64,000 nt of DNA from SHYR01 sp036013055 (GTDB lineage Bacteria > Chloroflexota > Dehalococcoidia > UBA2979), in contig DASCQM010000006.1 in NCBI GenBank assembly GCA_036013055.1, positions 1 through 64,000 of the forward strand, written 5' to 3'. Made by a program: the position numbers and the translations under genes. Position 1 is the first letter of the stretch; each line of letters opens with the position of its first letter. This document shows positions 53,989 through 63,052 of this stretch, one piece after another. Under the pieces are notes generated by a model, which searched no databases, had not been told where the DNA came from, and saw only the letters and a program-made list of their open reading frames with translations.

Positions 53989-55638
53989 ATGCCCGACGAG
54001 CCCCGACCAGAGCCGATCACTCCTCCGGCTGATTTTCCTGTCGAGTGGGACGAACCGAGCGACGCGCGGCGCGCGTGGATGCAGGAAGTCTGGCACACAC
54101 CCGCTCCGGTCACGCCGCTGTCCTTCGATGTGAATGATCGCACGTTGTACGAGGGCTTCCGACAGGGCGGGGCGGCGAAGGGGTTCCCGACCCGAACGGC
54201 CATCACGCGGATCAACACGTACCTCTATCGTGGCGAGAGGCGGCCACTTCCGGATGATCCCGTGCCTGCTGACGACGTCCCTGAAGGGGCGGCCAACCTG
54301 GCGATGTGGGACGAAACATGGCTGCCTGAGATCCAGCAGCACTTGCGCCATTTCGAGCGGTTCGACCTTGGTGCAGCCGACGACGTCGAGATCGCTGCAC
54401 ACATCGAGGACACTCTCGATCGCACGGCCCGATTCTGGACGATCCACAGCATGGTTGAGGTCGGGCAACTAGGGTTCAGCGCGTTCGCCGGTGAACTCCT
54501 CGGCGTCGACGAGCTGACCGCTGCCACGATGCTTCAGGGCTTCCCGAACAAGAGCCTCGAAGCCGGTGACGGTGTCCGTCGGCTGGCCGTGTCAGCGAGA
54601 GCAGTTGAGGGTGCCGCAGCCATCGTTCGCTCCACTGAGGCTGCGGAACTGCTGACGGCCCTGCGCGGCCTCCCCGCCGCTGCCGGCCTGCTCGACGAAA
54701 TCGATACCTTCCTTGCTGAGTTCGGGCGCAAGAGCGACAACTTCACGGAGATGGCTGACGTCACGTGGGTCGAGAATCCAACGCCATTGTTCGCGCTGCT
54801 GAAACTCTATCTCGATGACGAGACGGACTTCGATACCCGCCGGGCGGAATTGGTGGACGCGCGGGAACGGGCGATCGAGGCGGCCCGCCAGCAGCTTGCG
54901 GGTGACGATGCGAATCTTGACCGCTTCAACGAACGACTGGAGATCGCTCAGCGGACATCAATGCTGATGGAGAACCACAACTACTGGATCGATCAGCAGA
55001 GCATGTACTGGGTGCGCCAGGCGCTGGTGGAGGGCGGCCGCCGCCTCCAACAGCGGGGCGCGATCACCGATGTCGAAGACGTGATGTACGTCGAGTTGGC
55101 GGAATTGCTCGACCGACTTCGCTCGGATGACACGACCGACCTCGGTGGTCGCATCGCCGAGCGACGAGCCGAGATGGAGCGCTGGGCTCCTGTCGACGCG
55201 CCGGCGTTCCTCGGGGTGGATGTACCAAGGCGCCCCGGCGTGCGGCTGATGTTCGGACTCGACAGTGATGTGGAGAGCCGTGACGACGATGAGACCGCGG
55301 CAATCGTCGAAATGACCGGCCAGGCGGGTTCGCCGGGCACCCACACCGGACGCGCTCGAGTGATCGAGAGCATCGCCGACGGGGAGCGCCTGCAGAGCGG
55401 CGATGTGATGGTGACGATGACGACCTCGCCGCCGTGGACGCCGCTGTTCGGCGTCGCTGGTGCGCTGGTCACCGATGCTGGTGGGGTGCTCAGCCACTGC
55501 GCGATCGTCGCCCGCGAGTACGGCATTCCGGCGGTCGTCGGCAGTGGCAACGCGACGCAGGCGATCGCGGACGGCGCGCTGGTCGAGGTTGATGGGACCG
55601 CGGGCGTGGTGCGCATTCTTGAAGCAGCAGGGGAATAG
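53989..55638 (+). CDS. PEP-utilizing enzyme-type protein (swivelling His domain, no ATP-grasp)
   Basis: 549 residues. The last ~100 residues are a phosphohistidine swivelling domain as in PEP synthase, PPDK and rifampin phosphotransferase, with catalytic His503 in GGVLSHCAIVAREYGIPAVVG. The preceding ~440 residues are mostly helical (for example DVEIAAHIEDTLDRTARFWTIHSM) and may be the acceptor-binding part. The ATP-grasp domain that phosphorylates the His is missing. It may depend on a separate ATP-grasp subunit, as in phenylphosphate synthase. GGAGCGAGG precedes the ATG at 53989. Function unknown. Confidence 0.75.
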   Translation: MPDEPRPEPITPPADFPVEWDEPSDARRAWMQEVWHTPAPVTPLSFDVNDRTLYEGFRQGGAAKGFPTRTAITRINTYLYRGERRPLPDDPVPADDVPEGAANLAMWDETWLPEIQQHLRHFERFDLGAADDVEIAAHIEDTLDRTARFWTIHSMVEVGQLGFSAFAGELLGVDELTAATMLQGFPNKSLEAGDGVRRLAVSARAVEGAAAIVRSTEAAELLTALRGLPAAAGLLDEIDTFLAEFGRKSDNFTEMADVTWVENPTPLFALLKLYLDDETDFDTRRAELVDARERAIEAARQQLAGDDANLDRFNERLEIAQRTSMLMENHNYWIDQQSMYWVRQALVEGGRRLQQRGAITDVEDVMYVELAELLDRLRSDDTTDLGGRIAERRAEMERWAPVDAPAFLGVDVPRRPGVRLMFGLDSDVESRDDDETAAIVEMTGQAGSPGTHTGRARVIESIADGERLQSGDVMVTMTTSPPWTPLFGVAGALVTDAGGVLSHCAIVAREYGIPAVVGSGNATQAIADGALVEVDGTAGVVRILEAAGE

Positions 55639-55771
55639 CGACTACGTCGCTCGCGCGTCGGATGCACTGTCCGTCGCGACCTCCGATGGACGCTTCCCGG
55701 CGCTGCCGATAGGATTCGCCTGAGTTCCGCGCGCTCCTGCACATCGATGGACGCGCGACGTTGGAGGCCTC

Positions 55772-56308
55772 GTGACATTCGTCATCACCACACCGTGCAT
55801 CGACGAGCAGGATCAGTCCTGCGTCGAGGTTTGCCCCGTCGCCTGCATCCAGTTCGACGAGGGCACCGACCGCATGCTGTACGTCGACCCGGTCGAGTGC
55901 ATCGACTGCGGTGCCTGCCAGCCGGCCTGCCCGGTGGACGCGATCTTCCCCGAGAACGAGGTCCCGGACGACCAGACTCGCTTCGTGGCGATGAACGCGC
56001 TCTGGTACCAGGACAAGGACGCGGCCCGCTCCGAGATCGCAGATGTCCCGGTGCGCGAGAAGACCGTGACGGCTTCTGCGTCGGGTGGTGGTGACGCCGC
56101 GGCGGCAACGGGCGGTGACGAGGACGAGGCCGTGGTCGGCGCGTTCAAGCGTGGCGAGACCGGTGTGGAAGGCAAGTGCGTCTTCTGTGGCCAGTACGTC
56201 ATCAAGGGTGGGACGACGTTCCGTCGCAAGTCCGTGATCTGCTCCGACTGCGCCGATCGAGGTGAGCAGGTCGAGAACCCGTTCTCGCAGACCGCCGGAC
56301 GTCGATAG
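55772..56308 (+). CDS. 7Fe-type ferredoxin with C-terminal zinc-ribbon extension
   Basis: 178 residues, GTG start with GGAGG upstream. Residues 1-60 match FdxA-type 7Fe ferredoxins: Cys9, Cys17, Cys21, Cys25 and then Cys43, Cys46, Cys49, Cys53 (CIDCGACQPACP). An acidic, Gly/Ala linker (about 95-125) leads to a second metal site, Cys136/Cys139 and Cys157/Cys160 (CVFC-x17-CSDC), of zinc-ribbon type. FdxA proteins are normally about 80-110 residues, so this extension is unusual. It may be an electron carrier with a docking domain. Confidence 0.83.
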   Translation: MTFVITTPCIDEQDQSCVEVCPVACIQFDEGTDRMLYVDPVECIDCGACQPACPVDAIFPENEVPDDQTRFVAMNALWYQDKDAARSEIADVPVREKTVTASASGGGDAAAATGGDEDEAVVGAFKRGETGVEGKCVFCGQYVIKGGTTFRRKSVICSDCADRGEQVENPFSQTAGRR

Positions 56309-56448
56309 CCCCACCTCGCCAGCCAGGCTCCGCTTCGCGCCCGCCCCTCTAGCGCAGTGCCGTAACGCACCGCCATCGACGCGGCGATATATCATCGCCC
56401 GGCAAACGACGCCCGACGTCAGATCGAACAGCCACGGAGGCCCCGCGC

Positions 56449-57630
56449 ATGCCCGCACCACTCGAGGGGATCAAGATCCTCGACTTCACACGATTCCAGA
56501 ACGGCCCGCATGCCACCGTCATGCTCTCCGACCTCGGCGCGGACGTGCTCAAGGTGGAGCGACCGGGCGATGGTGACCCCGGCCGCGCGCTTGGCCGCCA
56601 GCCGGACGGCTTCTGCAGCTATTTCGAGGCGCTCGATCGCGGCAAGCGCAGCATCACGCTCGACCTCGGCAGCGACGAGGGTCGCGCGATCGCCTACAAG
56701 CTCGCCGAAGACGCGGACGTGATCACGGAGAACTTTCGCCCCGGCGTGATGGACCGCCTGCAACTCGGCTATGAGGACTTCCGCAAGGTGAATCCGATGG
56801 TGATCTACGCCGTGAACAGCGGCTTCGGGCCGAAGGGGCCGTGGGCGGAGCAGGGCTCGTTCGATGTCGTCGCGCAGGGAATGTCGGGCGCGATGGTGAT
56901 GCAGGGCGGCGGGCCGGGCGAGGAGCCAGCGCACATCGCGTGGGGGCTGGCGGATCAGGTCGGCAGCATGATCTTCGCTTACGGCATCCTCGGCGCGATC
57001 ATCGCCCGTGAACGCCACGGTGTCGGCCAGAAGGTCGACGTCTCGCAGCTCGGCGCGATGATGACGCTCCAGACGCTGAGCGTGACGCCGTTCCTGCACA
57101 CCGGCACGCAGAACCCTCGACCGCCCCGCGCGAGCGCGGCGTTCACGTACTACCAGGCGGGCGACGCCCTCTGGCTCACCGTCGGCGTGCTGACGCCGAA
57201 GTTCTGGCCCGGCCTCTGCCGGGCGCTCGACCGCGACGACCTGCTCACCGATGAGCGCTCCGCCGACGCCTTCGCACGCGCCGCAAATCGCGATTGGCTG
57301 CTGGCGGAGCTGTCCACCCACTTCGCGACTCAGCCGCGCGAGCACTGGCTGACGCGGATGGGCGAGGAGGAGGTGCCGAGCGGGCCGGTGCACGACTACG
57401 CCGGTGTGATCGCCGAATCGCAGGTCTGGGACAACGAGTACCTGATCGAGCTGGAGCACCCGCACTTCGAGGGTCATCGCGCCGTCGGTACACCGCTCAG
57501 CTTCAGCGAGACGCCGGGCCGCGTGCAGGGGCCAGCGCCGGAGCTGGGCCAGCACACCGAGGAGACGCTGCTGGAACTCGGCTACGACTGGGATCAGATC
57601 ACAGCGCTGCGCGAAGCGAACGTGATCTAG
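56449..57630 (+). CDS. CaiB/BaiF CoA-transferase family protein (single)
   Basis: A 393-residue family III CoA-transferase (PLEGIKILDFTRFQNGPHATVMLSDLGADVLKVERPG, GKRSITLDLGSDEGRAIAYKLAEDADVITENFRPGVMDRLQLGYE). By eye, the nucleophile position is Gly (VDVSQLG), unlike the Glu of its relatives in this window. It resembles the stand-alone formyl/succinyl/crotonobetainyl-CoA transferase group, but the donor and acceptor are unknown. GGAGG is upstream of the ATG. Confidence 0.84.
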   Translation: MPAPLEGIKILDFTRFQNGPHATVMLSDLGADVLKVERPGDGDPGRALGRQPDGFCSYFEALDRGKRSITLDLGSDEGRAIAYKLAEDADVITENFRPGVMDRLQLGYEDFRKVNPMVIYAVNSGFGPKGPWAEQGSFDVVAQGMSGAMVMQGGGPGEEPAHIAWGLADQVGSMIFAYGILGAIIARERHGVGQKVDVSQLGAMMTLQTLSVTPFLHTGTQNPRPPRASAAFTYYQAGDALWLTVGVLTPKFWPGLCRALDRDDLLTDERSADAFARAANRDWLLAELSTHFATQPREHWLTRMGEEEVPSGPVHDYAGVIAESQVWDNEYLIELEHPHFEGHRAVGTPLSFSETPGRVQGPAPELGQHTEETLLELGYDWDQITALREANVI

Positions 57631-57689
57631 CCGATGGCGGCCGCATGGTGCGCGAGAACCCGCTCGTGCTGCTCGAAGGGTAGCCGCCG

Positions 57690-59003
57690 ATGACGATCCC
57701 CACGCCTCAACCGCTCGATGCCCTCGCCGCCGCGCTGCGCAGTGGTGAGACGTCGGTCACCGCGAACACGGAGGCGCTGATCGAGCGCATCGAGGTGGAG
57801 AATCCGCGCATCCTCGCGCTGCTGCCGGAGCACGACCGCGTCGGACGGCTGCGTGCCGAGGCGCAGGCGATCGAGGCGCGATTCCCGGATGCCGCCACGC
57901 GCCCCGCGCTGTACGGCGTGCCGGTCGCGATCAAGGACATCATCAACGTCGATGGACTGACCACGCGCGCCGGCACCGCCATTCCGAGCGAACTCTTCGC
58001 GGGCCCGGAAGCGACATGCGTGACGCGATTGCGCGAGGCGGGCGCGCTGATCGTCGGCAAGGCGGTAACGACGGAATTCGCCTACTTCGAACCCGGCCCG
58101 ACGCGGAACCCGCACGATGTCGGGCACACGCCCGGCGGCTCGTCGAGCGGTTCAGCCGCTGCCGTCGCTGCCGGCCTCGCGACGCTGGCGCTCGGTTCGC
58201 AGACCGTCGGTTCGGTGATTCGCCCGGCCGCCTTCTGCGGCGTTGTCGGATTCAAGCCGAGTTACGGCCGCATCCCGACCGATGGCGTGCTGTACTACTC
58301 GCCGAGCGTCGACCACGTCGGAGCGTTCGCGCCGGATGCGGCGGGAGTCGCGCTGGGGGCGTCGGTGCTACTCGATGGCTGGCGGCACGACGAATATGAG
58401 GCATCGGCGGGGCAGTTGCCGATCGTCGGCGTGCCCGACGGGCCGTACATCGCGCAGGCGGATGAGGTTGGTCTCGCCGCGTTCGAGCAGCAGCTCGCGA
58501 CGCTCGTGGCGGCGGGCCGCGAGGTGCAGCGCATCCCGGCGCTCGACGACATCGAAGTGCTGACGAAGCGGCACCGCGACATCGCCACGGCCGAATTCGC
58601 CGATGTGCACGACGCGTGGTTCACGCAGTACGGCGCGCTCTACCGCCCGCGCAGCGCGCTGCTGGTGGAGGCCGGCCGCACGACGAGCGACGACGATCGC
58701 GAGGCCGGACGTCGCAGCATCGCTGAACTCGAAGCGCGCCTGCGCTCGCTGATGGACGAGCGCGGCATCGACGTGTGGGCGAGCCCGCCGGCCCCCGGCC
58801 CCGCGCCGTTCGGCCTCGGATCGACCGGCAACCCGGCGATGAACCTGCCGTGGACACACGCGGGAATGCCGGCGGTGACGCTGCCTGCCGGAGCCTCGGA
58901 CGGTCTGCCGCTGGGGCTGCAACTGAGCGCCCGGCTCGGCGCGGATGAGCAGTTGCTGGCGTGGGCGGAAGCGGTCGAACCGCTGCTGCGAGCATCCGCA
59001 TGA
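57690..59003 (+). CDS. amidase signature (AS) family enzyme
   Basis: A 437-residue AS amidase. The Ser-cisSer-Lys triad is visible: Lys in VAIKDIINVDGL, the cis-Ser in the Gly/Ser-rich GGSSSGSAAAVAAG, and the catalytic Ser in TVGSVIRPAAFCGVVGFKPSYGRI. It hydrolyses an amide, and a nicotinamide-type amide would fit the neighbouring genes. Its stop overlaps the start of the next gene by four bases. Confidence 0.86.
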   Translation: MTIPTPQPLDALAAALRSGETSVTANTEALIERIEVENPRILALLPEHDRVGRLRAEAQAIEARFPDAATRPALYGVPVAIKDIINVDGLTTRAGTAIPSELFAGPEATCVTRLREAGALIVGKAVTTEFAYFEPGPTRNPHDVGHTPGGSSSGSAAAVAAGLATLALGSQTVGSVIRPAAFCGVVGFKPSYGRIPTDGVLYYSPSVDHVGAFAPDAAGVALGASVLLDGWRHDEYEASAGQLPIVGVPDGPYIAQADEVGLAAFEQQLATLVAAGREVQRIPALDDIEVLTKRHRDIATAEFADVHDAWFTQYGALYRPRSALLVEAGRTTSDDDREAGRRSIAELEARLRSLMDERGIDVWASPPAPGPAPFGLGSTGNPAMNLPWTHAGMPAVTLPAGASDGLPLGLQLSARLGADEQLLAWAEAVEPLLRASA

Positions 59004-59551
59004 GCGACAGCTCCATGACTGACGTCGACGAGCTGGTCGAACGCATCCACGCTGCGCCGCCGCTCGCGGTCGTGGCGGCCACGGGTGCCGGTTCGCAGGC
59101 GCTGGCGTGGCTGCTCGCCGTGCCGGGCGCTTCACGCACGCTGCTGGAGGCGCTTGTTCCGTACGCAGCGACATCGATGGTCGACCTCGTTGGCGAGGAG
59201 CCGGCCGAGTTCGTCTCGGCAGAGACCGCGCTGGCGATGGCCCGCGCGTCACACCGGCGCGCACTCGAGCTGCGCGACGGTGACGCACCAGTGATCGGCG
59301 TCGCCTGCACGGCGACGATCGCGACCGACCGCGCCAAGCGCGGGGAGCACAACTGTGCGGTGGCCGTGAGTAGCAAGGACGGTGAGAGCGTCTACAGCCT
59401 CACGCTCAGCAAAGGCAGCCGCGACCGCGCGGGCGAGGAAGAGGTGGTCAGTCGACTGCTGCTGCACGCGCTCGCGCTCGCGTCGGGCGTCGAATCGACG
59501 CTTTCGCTCGGGCTGCTTGCCGACGAGCGCCTCGAGATCCGGTCGCCGTGA
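59000..59551 (+). CDS. CinA C-terminal domain-like protein (possible NMN/NAMN amidohydrolase)
   Basis: 183 residues resembling the CinA C-terminal (PncC-type) domain in layout: a Gly-rich AATGAGSQALAWLLAVPGASRTLLEALVPYA strand-helix, GEEPAEFVSAETALAMARASHRRAL and GVACTATIATDRAKRGEH. PncC deamidates NMN in NAD salvage. The motif match is moderate, so this is tentative. It starts ATGA on the amidase stop, and the following NadD-like gene starts GTGA on its own stop. The strong coupling to a nucleotidyltransferase supports an NAD-related role. Confidence 0.65.
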   Translation: MSDSSMTDVDELVERIHAAPPLAVVAATGAGSQALAWLLAVPGASRTLLEALVPYAATSMVDLVGEEPAEFVSAETALAMARASHRRALELRDGDAPVIGVACTATIATDRAKRGEHNCAVAVSSKDGESVYSLTLSKGSRDRAGEEEVVSRLLLHALALASGVESTLSLGLLADERLEIRSP

Positions 59552-60174
59552 GCGACGCCGAGCGCGCCACCGACCCGATTGCCGCGCTCGTAGCCGCCGA
59601 CGAGGGCGTGCAACTGGTTGCGGTCGCGTCGGACGGAACGGCAGGCGTCGAACAGGCCGGTCGCGCCGACTCGGGTGTGGTGTTGCCGGGCTCGTTCAAT
59701 CCGCTCCACGAGGGCCATCTGCAGCTCGCTGCCGTTGCGGCGGAGATCGTGGGCGCGGAGGCCAGCTTTGAGCTATCGGTGACGAACGTCGACAAGCCGC
59801 CGCTCGCGGACGCAGAGGTGCGACGTCGGCTCGCGCAGTTCCGCGATGACGGCCGCGTGCTGCTGACGCGCGCGCCGACGTTTGTCGAGAAGGCCCGGCT
59901 GCTGCCGGGGCGCACCTTCGTGATCGGCTGGGACACTGCCGTGCGTCTCGTCCACCCGCGCTATTACGATGGCTCCGAGCCCGCGATGCTGGCGGCGCTG
60001 GCCGAGATGCAGGCGCTCGACTGCCACGTGCTCGTCGCCGGGCGCATCAACGAGGGCAGCTTCGAGACGCTCGATGACGTCGATGTGCCGGCCGAGGCAA
60101 CGGCGCTACTGGCTGCGATTCCCGAGTCGCGCTTTCGCGTCGACATCTCGTCGACGGCGCTGCGGGGCGGGTAG
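59548..60174 (+). CDS. nucleotidylyltransferase (NadD/NMNAT-like)
   Basis: 208 residues. The HxGH-type motif is in PGSFNPLHEGHLQL, and the C-terminal ISSTALR matches the ISSTxxR motif of nicotinate/nicotinamide mononucleotide adenylyltransferases. The first ~45 residues are extra relative to typical NadD. It likely adds AMP to a pyridine mononucleotide or a related substrate. It is translationally coupled (GTGA) to the CinA-like gene; plants carry fused versions of these two domain types, which supports a common pathway. Confidence 0.78.
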   Translation: MSDAERATDPIAALVAADEGVQLVAVASDGTAGVEQAGRADSGVVLPGSFNPLHEGHLQLAAVAAEIVGAEASFELSVTNVDKPPLADAEVRRRLAQFRDDGRVLLTRAPTFVEKARLLPGRTFVIGWDTAVRLVHPRYYDGSEPAMLAALAEMQALDCHVLVAGRINEGSFETLDDVDVPAEATALLAAIPESRFRVDISSTALRGG

Positions 60175-60200
60175 GGCGGCGCTCCGGGCGGCGGCCCCTC

Positions 60201-60662
60201 TTAGAACGCCAGGTCCATCACCCGATGCTCGATGCCGGCATCGAGGAAGACCTCGCCGTGCGCGCTGTAGCCGAGGTGCTCGTAGAACGGGATCGCGTGG
60301 AGCTGGGCGTCGAGCGTGATGCCCGGGAAGCCCCGTTCGCGCGCGATCGCCTGCAGCGCTTCCATCACGGCCTGCCCGTAGCCGTTCCCGCGTAGCTGCT
60401 CCATCACCGCGACGCGGCCGACGTGGGCGTTATCACCCTCGGGGTAATCGATCAGTAGCCGTCCGGTGGCGGCGGGGAAGCCCTGCACGCGGCCGAGCAC
60501 GTGGATCGCGCTCGATACGGTCGCGGGGTCATCGTCGTGGCCGTCGATCTCCTCGGCCTCGCTGACACCCTGCTCGCGGATGAAGACGGCACGACGGATC
60601 AGCAGGCACTCGTTGATCTCGCCCAGCGTCGTGACCGTGATGATTGCGAGGTCCTCTGCCAT
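60201..60662 (-). CDS. GNAT family N-acetyltransferase
   Basis: A 153-residue GNAT protein (ElaA-like). The acetyl-CoA loop is GRVAVMEQLRGNGYGQAVMEALQAIARERG, with LDAQLHAIPFYEHLGYSAHGEVFLDAGIEH before the end. N-terminal FIREQGVSEAEEIDGHDDDP is typical of the ElaA group. Substrate unknown. Convergent with the NadD-like gene. Confidence 0.85.
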   Translation of the reverse strand: MAEDLAIITVTTLGEINECLLIRRAVFIREQGVSEAEEIDGHDDDPATVSSAIHVLGRVQGFPAATGRLLIDYPEGDNAHVGRVAVMEQLRGNGYGQAVMEALQAIARERGFPGITLDAQLHAIPFYEHLGYSAHGEVFLDAGIEHRVMDLAF

Positions 60663-60681
60663 CGAATCCGCTCCGGCGCCG

Positions 60682-61581
60682 CTAGAAGAGCGTCGTGCCT
60701 TCGAGGTAGCCGACCTCGACCACTTCGACGTCGGGCGCGACGCGCTGCAGTTCCTCGTGGACCGGCGTCATGTCCGTGATGTCGGGGACGTCGGGCGTTC
60801 CCACCCAGTTGTCGTGGTGGCCGAGTACGACGCGCTGCGGCGTCAGCATCTGCACCTCGCCTGCGATGAATTGCTCAACCGAACCCTGGATCGGTTCGCC
60901 GTCGATGTTGCCGCGTCCGGCAGCCGCCAGCAGGGCCACATCCGGCGTGATCGTGTTCAGGATGCCGGTGAAGTAGCCCATGCTGTCCTGGAAGAAGATC
61001 GTGCCTTCGGGCGTGGTGATCAGGTAGTCGAGCGCGCCGCCGATGTGCGAGCTGCTGGCGAGCCGCGCTCGTAGCTCGGCCGACTCGCGCACGAACTCCG
61101 GGTCGGGCTGGCTGCGACGGGGGCGCGCCTGCATCTCCGCTCGCACGGCTGCGCGCTCCTCCTCGCTGAGGCCCAGATCGCCTGTGACCTCCGTGCCGGG
61201 GCGCGCGGCGCGGGTCCAGATGCACGAGTGCAGGCTGGGGAAGACGCGCACGGTGACGTCGTCGTTGAGCCGGTGCAGCTCGCCGCCCTGGCTCGGCAGC
61301 AACTGGTCGATGGGGACGCCTTCCTCGGTCAGCACGCGTACGGCCTCGTGGTTCGCGATCACCTTCGCGCCGGTGTTCTTCGCGATCACGTCGGCGCCGG
61401 CGAGGTGATCGAAGTGGGCGTGACCGACGAGGATGTAGTCCGCCTCGGAGACCTGCTCGGACGTCAACCCGACCTCGGGGGCGGTGGAGATGCGGTCCAT
61501 GAAGGTGTCGAGGAAGATCACGAATCCATTGACGCTCAGTCGATAAGTCGCGCATCCGAGCCAGTCCAGCGTCACCGTCAT
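60682..61581 (-). CDS. metallo-beta-lactamase-fold hydrolase (UlaG-like)
   Basis: 299 residues of the UlaG/MBL metal-dependent hydrolase type. The motif GHAHFDHLAG gives HxHxDH, followed by SSSHIGGALDYLITTPEGTIFFQDSMGY and VVLGHHDNW. The segment after the metal site (TEVTGDLGLSEEERAAVRAEMQARPRRS) is an insertion. GAGGAGG lies five bases before the ATG at 61581; a TTG one codon upstream is possible. Upstream of a GNAT gene on the same strand. Confidence 0.83.
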   Translation of the reverse strand: MTVTLDWLGCATYRLSVNGFVIFLDTFMDRISTAPEVGLTSEQVSEADYILVGHAHFDHLAGADVIAKNTGAKVIANHEAVRVLTEEGVPIDQLLPSQGGELHRLNDDVTVRVFPSLHSCIWTRAARPGTEVTGDLGLSEEERAAVRAEMQARPRRSQPDPEFVRESAELRARLASSSHIGGALDYLITTPEGTIFFQDSMGYFTGILNTITPDVALLAAAGRGNIDGEPIQGSVEQFIAGEVQMLTPQRVVLGHHDNWVGTPDVPDITDMTPVHEELQRVAPDVEVVEVGYLEGTTLF

Positions 61582-61721
61582 CAATGCCTCCTCGCGGTCG
61601 TACGTGCGTTGCGGATGCTAGCGCATGCGCGTGGATGGCGAGCAACGCGGTACGCTGTGCGCCGCACGCTCCCGTCGAGGAGCCACCGAGCAGCCATCGG
61701 AAGCGGTCGAGGGGACAGCGC

Positions 61722-63032
61722 ATGCCAGAGATCGATTGGGACGCGATCCGAGCCGAGGCGCTCGACATCTTCCAGCGCTACATCCAGATCGACACCTCCA
61801 ACCCACCCGGCAACGAGGCACCCGCCGCGCGCTTCCTCGGCGCGCTGATCGAGGCGGAGGGCATCGAGACGGAATACATCGAGACGGTGCCGGGTCGCGA
61901 GGTCGTCTGGGCGCGCATCGCGGGCGACGGCAGCAAGGGCGCGCTGATGCTCTGCAACCACCTCGACACCGTGCCCGTCGAGGCCGAGTACTGGGACTAC
62001 CCCGCGTTCGAGGGCGTCGTCGAGGACGGGCGTGTCTACGGTCGCGGCGCGATCGACATGAAGGGCGCGGGCGTGATGCAGCTGATCGCGTTCCTGCTCG
62101 CGAAGCGACAGGGCCTGCCGCTCACACGCGACCTGATCTTCTGCGGCGTGCCCGACGAGGAGACCGGCGGTTCGCTGGGCATGGGCTGGCTCTGCGACCA
62201 CCGCCCCAATCTCGTCGACGTCGAGTTCGAGATCAACGAGGGCGGCGGCGGCAGCTCGAACTTCGCCGGGCAGGAGACGCAGCTCTTCGGCGTCGCGACG
62301 AACGAGAAGCAGATCTGCTGGCTGCGCATCACCGCCGTCGGCCGGCCCGGCCACGGCAGCGTGCCGCACGACGACAACTCGGCGCTGAGGCTGATGCGCA
62401 CGCTGCTGCGGCTCGCCGAGTGGGACCGCGGCGTCACGTACACGGCGGACTCACGCGCATACGTCGAACGGCTCGTCGATGCGGGGCTGATGGCGAGCGT
62501 CGAGGAGGACGCCGTGCGCGCCGTGATGGCGGCGAGTCCGCAGATGGGCGCGCGCTTCATGAACACGCTGAACGTGACCATGCTCGATGCCGGCATCAAG
62601 GCGAACGTGATCCCCGCGCGCTCCTCGGCCGTGATCGACTGCCGCCTGCTGCCGGGCCAGACGCCCGACGCGTGGCGCGACGAGGTCGCGGCCTTCATCG
62701 ATGACCCGGCGATCGAGATCGAGTTCGAGTCGGGCCCCGAGGAGCTGGAATCGCCCGTCCCCGTCGACTGGGACACGGAGCTCTACCGCGCGATCGAGGG
62801 CGTGGTGAAGGACGCGATGGAGGAGGCGGTCGTCGTCCCCTCGATGACCGTCGGCGGCACGGACAACCGCTTCCTGCGCCAGCGCGGCATCCCCGCGTAC
62901 GGCTTCATCCCGGCGCTGATCAGCCCGGAAGAGCAGGCTGGCTTCCACGCGAACAACGAGTTCCTCACCGTCGACAACCTGAACATGGGCTGCGAGCTGA
63001 TGTACGAGATCGTCCGTCGGATGTGCGTCTAG
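61722..63032 (+). CDS. M20 family metallopeptidase (ArgE/DapE/CPG2-like)
   Basis: A 436-residue M20 di-zinc amidohydrolase. Metal and catalytic residues are in CNHLDTVPV, GRGAIDMKG and PDEETGG. A dimerisation domain at about 190-330 contains GRPGHGSVPHDDNSALRLMRTLL, and the C-terminal His lies in HANNEFL. It cleaves amide bonds of peptides or N-acyl amino acids; the specific substrate is unknown. Confidence 0.87.
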   Translation: MPEIDWDAIRAEALDIFQRYIQIDTSNPPGNEAPAARFLGALIEAEGIETEYIETVPGREVVWARIAGDGSKGALMLCNHLDTVPVEAEYWDYPAFEGVVEDGRVYGRGAIDMKGAGVMQLIAFLLAKRQGLPLTRDLIFCGVPDEETGGSLGMGWLCDHRPNLVDVEFEINEGGGGSSNFAGQETQLFGVATNEKQICWLRITAVGRPGHGSVPHDDNSALRLMRTLLRLAEWDRGVTYTADSRAYVERLVDAGLMASVEEDAVRAVMAASPQMGARFMNTLNVTMLDAGIKANVIPARSSAVIDCRLLPGQTPDAWRDEVAAFIDDPAIEIEFESGPEELESPVPVDWDTELYRAIEGVVKDAMEEAVVVPSMTVGGTDNRFLRQRGIPAYGFIPALISPEEQAGFHANNEFLTVDNLNMGCELMYEIVRRMCV

Positions 63033-63052
63033 GGCGACGCGGAGGCGTGGTG

